Shown piece after piece: positions 62,674 through 64,000 of a DNA stretch of 64,000 nt. How positions within the stretch are numbered: position 1 is the stretch's first letter; every line of letters starts with the position of its first letter. This DNA is from Natronosalvus rutilus (GTDB lineage: Archaea > Halobacteriota > Halobacteria > Halobacteriales > Natrialbaceae), in contig NZ_CP100355.1 in NCBI RefSeq assembly GCF_024204665.1, positions 620,001 through 684,000 of the forward strand, read 5' to 3'. Both the position numbers and the translations under genes were made by a program. A model generated the notes under the pieces. That model was not told the origin of the DNA. It did no database searches and saw nothing but the letters and a program-made list of their open reading frames with translations.

Positions 62674-63279
62674 CTACTCCCAGGGGTGACGCCCGCTCGT
62701 GCTCGGCCACAGGGGATACCAGTACTCCTTGTCGGGTTCGATCTCGAGTTCGCCATCCAGCACTGATTCGAGTTTGAACTCGGTTCCCGAATCGCGCTCG
62801 CGGCCGGCCCGTGGCGCGAAGGGGTAGTACGCACCGCGCCGGAAGGAGTAGATCCAGTAGGCCGGCCCACTGTCGTTCCGGTAGCCGAAGACGGCCGCGA
62901 GCAGCCGCGAGCCGTAGCCTTCCTCGATGAACGTGTCCGCCGCGAAGTGGAGGCTGGTGATCAGGTCCTCGGGGTCGGAGTCCTCGAGGACGACCCAGTG
63001 GTAGCCGTGGTCGTCCTCGGTGACGCGAAAGTCGGTGCCGGTGTCTTCGCTGCCGGCCTCGAGGATGGCTTCGACGTTCTCGACGGCGTCACGAAAGCTG
63101 CTCGAGTCGACGCCGGCGAAACAGAGCGCGCCCGCGTCGGCGGAGTCGTAGCCGAGGTCGGCTTCCATCGTCAGATACGCGGTGCTCATCCCGAAGAGGT
63201 CCTCGGGGTTGGCGTCCCGGCTGGCGTCCGATTCGGCGCGGATGCCGAGCACGGATCGCAGTCCGTCGAGCAGTCCCAT
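62674..63279 (-). CDS. pspAB: PspAB, PspA-associated protein
   Basis: 201 residues from the ATG at 63279 (MGLLDGLRSVLGIRAESDASRDANPEDLFGMSTAYLTMEADLGYDSADAGALCFAGVD). Conserved across haloarchaea beside htpX. It has no membrane segment; hydrophobic beta strands (GYHWVVLEDSDPEDLITSLHFAADTFIEEGYGSRLLAAVFGY; YWIYSFRRGAYYPF) suggest a globular fold. It is thought to assist PspA in the membrane-stress response; the mechanism is unknown. It lies directly beyond the htpX stop on the same strand (89 bp apart), so the two are probably one transcription unit. The frame above 63279 is not homologous. Confidence 0.85.
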   Translation of the reverse strand: MGLLDGLRSVLGIRAESDASRDANPEDLFGMSTAYLTMEADLGYDSADAGALCFAGVDSSSFRDAVENVEAILEAGSEDTGTDFRVTEDDHGYHWVVLEDSDPEDLITSLHFAADTFIEEGYGSRLLAAVFGYRNDSGPAYWIYSFRRGAYYPFAPRAGRERDSGTEFKLESVLDGELEIEPDKEYWYPLWPSTSGRHPWE

Positions 63280-63367
63280 ACCCTTCGTTGGACGGCCAGG
63301 GTTTGAAAGCTCGCGTTTTCTCGCTCGAGCGGTCGTCGACGTCACGTCGACTTCGGCGCAGCGGATC

Positions 63368-64000
63368 CTACACCGTCTCCATCTCGTGCTCGAGCTGGCG
63401 CAAGCTCTCGACCCGCCGCTCGGTCGAGGGGTGCGTCGAGAACAGTCTCCCGACGACGCCGGACTTCAGCGGAATGATGAAGAAGGCGTTCATTTCGGCC
63501 TCTTCGCGCATGTCTCTGTCGGGAACCTTGTCGATCTCGCCCGAAATCTTCAGCAACGCGGAGGCGAGCGCAGAGGGCTTGCCGGTGATCGTCGCAGCAC
63601 CCCGGTCGGCGGCGAACTCGCGGTACCGCGAGAGCGCCCGAATCAGCAGGTAACTCACGATCCAGACGACCAGCGAGACGACGATGGCGACGATCACGCC
63701 GCCACCGCCGCCGCGACCGCGACCGTGGCCACCGCCGAAGAAGGCGCCCCAGCGGACGATCATGAACGCGATGGTCGAGAGGAACGAGGCGATAGTCATC
63801 ACCATCATGTCCCGATTCTTGACGTGGGCGAGTTCGTGGGCGAGAACGCCGTCGAGTTCGTCCTGGTCGAGCGTTCGCATCAGTCCCGTGGTGACGGCGA
63901 CGGCGGCGTTCTTCTGGTTTCGCCCCGTCGCGAACGCGTTCGGCACCTTCGAGTCGATGACGGCGACTTTCGGCTTCGGGAGGTCGGCCTGCTGGGAGAG
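63368..64000 (-). CDS. htpX: HtpX membrane zinc protease, C-terminal part
   Basis: Reading leftward from 64000, the frame runs LSQQADLPKPKVAVIDSKVPNAFATGRNQKNAAVAVTTGLMRTLDQDELDGVLAHELAHVKNRDMMVMTIASF, so the 5' part lies outside the window (211 codons present). The zinc-metalloprotease HEXXH motif is HELAH, with the third ligand Glu in REFAADRGAA (about 80 residues on). Two membrane helices follow HEXXH, and a GGGHGRGRGGGGG linker lies between them. HtpX degrades misfolded membrane proteins. The C-terminus ends STHPSTERRVESLRQLEHEMETV, with the typical THPxxxxRI-like motif. It is upstream of pspAB on the same strand. Confidence 0.93.
   Translation of the reverse strand, partial: LSQQADLPKPKVAVIDSKVPNAFATGRNQKNAAVAVTTGLMRTLDQDELDGVLAHELAHVKNRDMMVMTIASFLSTIAFMIVRWGAFFGGGHGRGRGGGGGVIVAIVVSLVVWIVSYLLIRALSRYREFAADRGAATITGKPSALASALLKISGEIDKVPDRDMREEAEMNAFFIIPLKSGVVGRLFSTHPSTERRVESLRQLEHEMETV

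Overview
The window is a high-GC stretch of a haloarchaeal (class Halobacteria) chromosome. The proteins are strongly acidic, there are twin-arginine lipoproteins (RR motif plus lipobox), leaderless starts sit about 25 nt behind TATA boxes, and archaeal markers are present (Orc1/Cdc6, Hjc, PurO, SUI1/aIF1, a Bat-type HTH regulator, HtpX-PspAB). Gene content and the very frequent CTCGAG hexamer suggest the Natrialba/Natrinema/Natronorubrum group, but the genus cannot be fixed from sequence alone. I see no insertion sequence, prophage, CRISPR array or rRNA. One tRNA gene, tRNA-Gln(CTG), is present.

Layout. 0-9 kb: partial AI-2E-type exporter, DUF547 protein, type 2 IPP isomerase (fni), small membrane protein, rpiA, a MacB-like ABC pair, a DUF5518-type membrane protein and a thiamine-type ABC binding lipoprotein flanked by degenerate tandem repeats. 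9-13.3 kb: Rad3/XPD-like helicase and hemL. 13.3-14.2 kb: a gene-free region of about 970 bp with three origin-recognition-box (ORB)-like elements, phased CTAGTAA repeats, a hairpin and a sharp strand-composition switch. 14.2-20 kb: beta carbonic anhydrase, small membrane protein, cold-shock protein, cupin, and an iron-siderophore ABC operon behind a DtxR-type palindrome. 20-23.3 kb: acidic secreted protein, membrane-anchored HTH protein, secreted protein, 28-bp minisatellite. 23.5-34.4 kb: DUF5814-type helicase, flavoprotein, PurO, cupin-zinc ribbon protein, tRNA-Gln, rhodanese lipoprotein, SWIM protein, acyl-CoA dehydrogenase, Hjc, winged-helix protein and a PRC-barrel-like acidic protein. 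34.5-43.8 kb: PAS histidine kinase, uncharacterised protein, a second PRC-like paralogue, MFS exporter, SUI1 factor, GNAT, UvrC, DUF1059 and DJ-1/PfpI proteins. 43.8-54.4 kb: MATE exporter, lipA, pdhABC (2-oxoacid dehydrogenase E1alpha, E1beta, E2), NhaC antiporter, cytochrome b561-molybdopterin oxidoreductase fusion, Bat-type regulator and a zinc-finger protein. 54.4-64 kb: UvrB, a 56-residue membrane protein too short for usual ORF cut-offs, a helical protein, an ATP-grasp ligase, Orc1/Cdc6, a frameshifted membrane gene, a HhH-MutS ATPase, PspAB and partial HtpX.

How genes work together. LipA supplies the lipoyl cofactor needed by the E2 (PdhC) encoded beside it. The three iron-transport genes form a compact unit under a probable iron-dependent repressor. 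UvrB, UvrC, Hjc, the Rad3-like helicase and the MutS-like ATPase are DNA-repair functions. HtpX and PspAB are a membrane-stress pair. The strongest candidate for something undescribed is the 13.4-13.8 kb ORB-like cluster. It looks like a replication origin or Orc-binding locus but lies about 45 kb from the only orc1/cdc6 gene in the window, and two more ORB-like copies lie at 5.0 and 27.9 kb.
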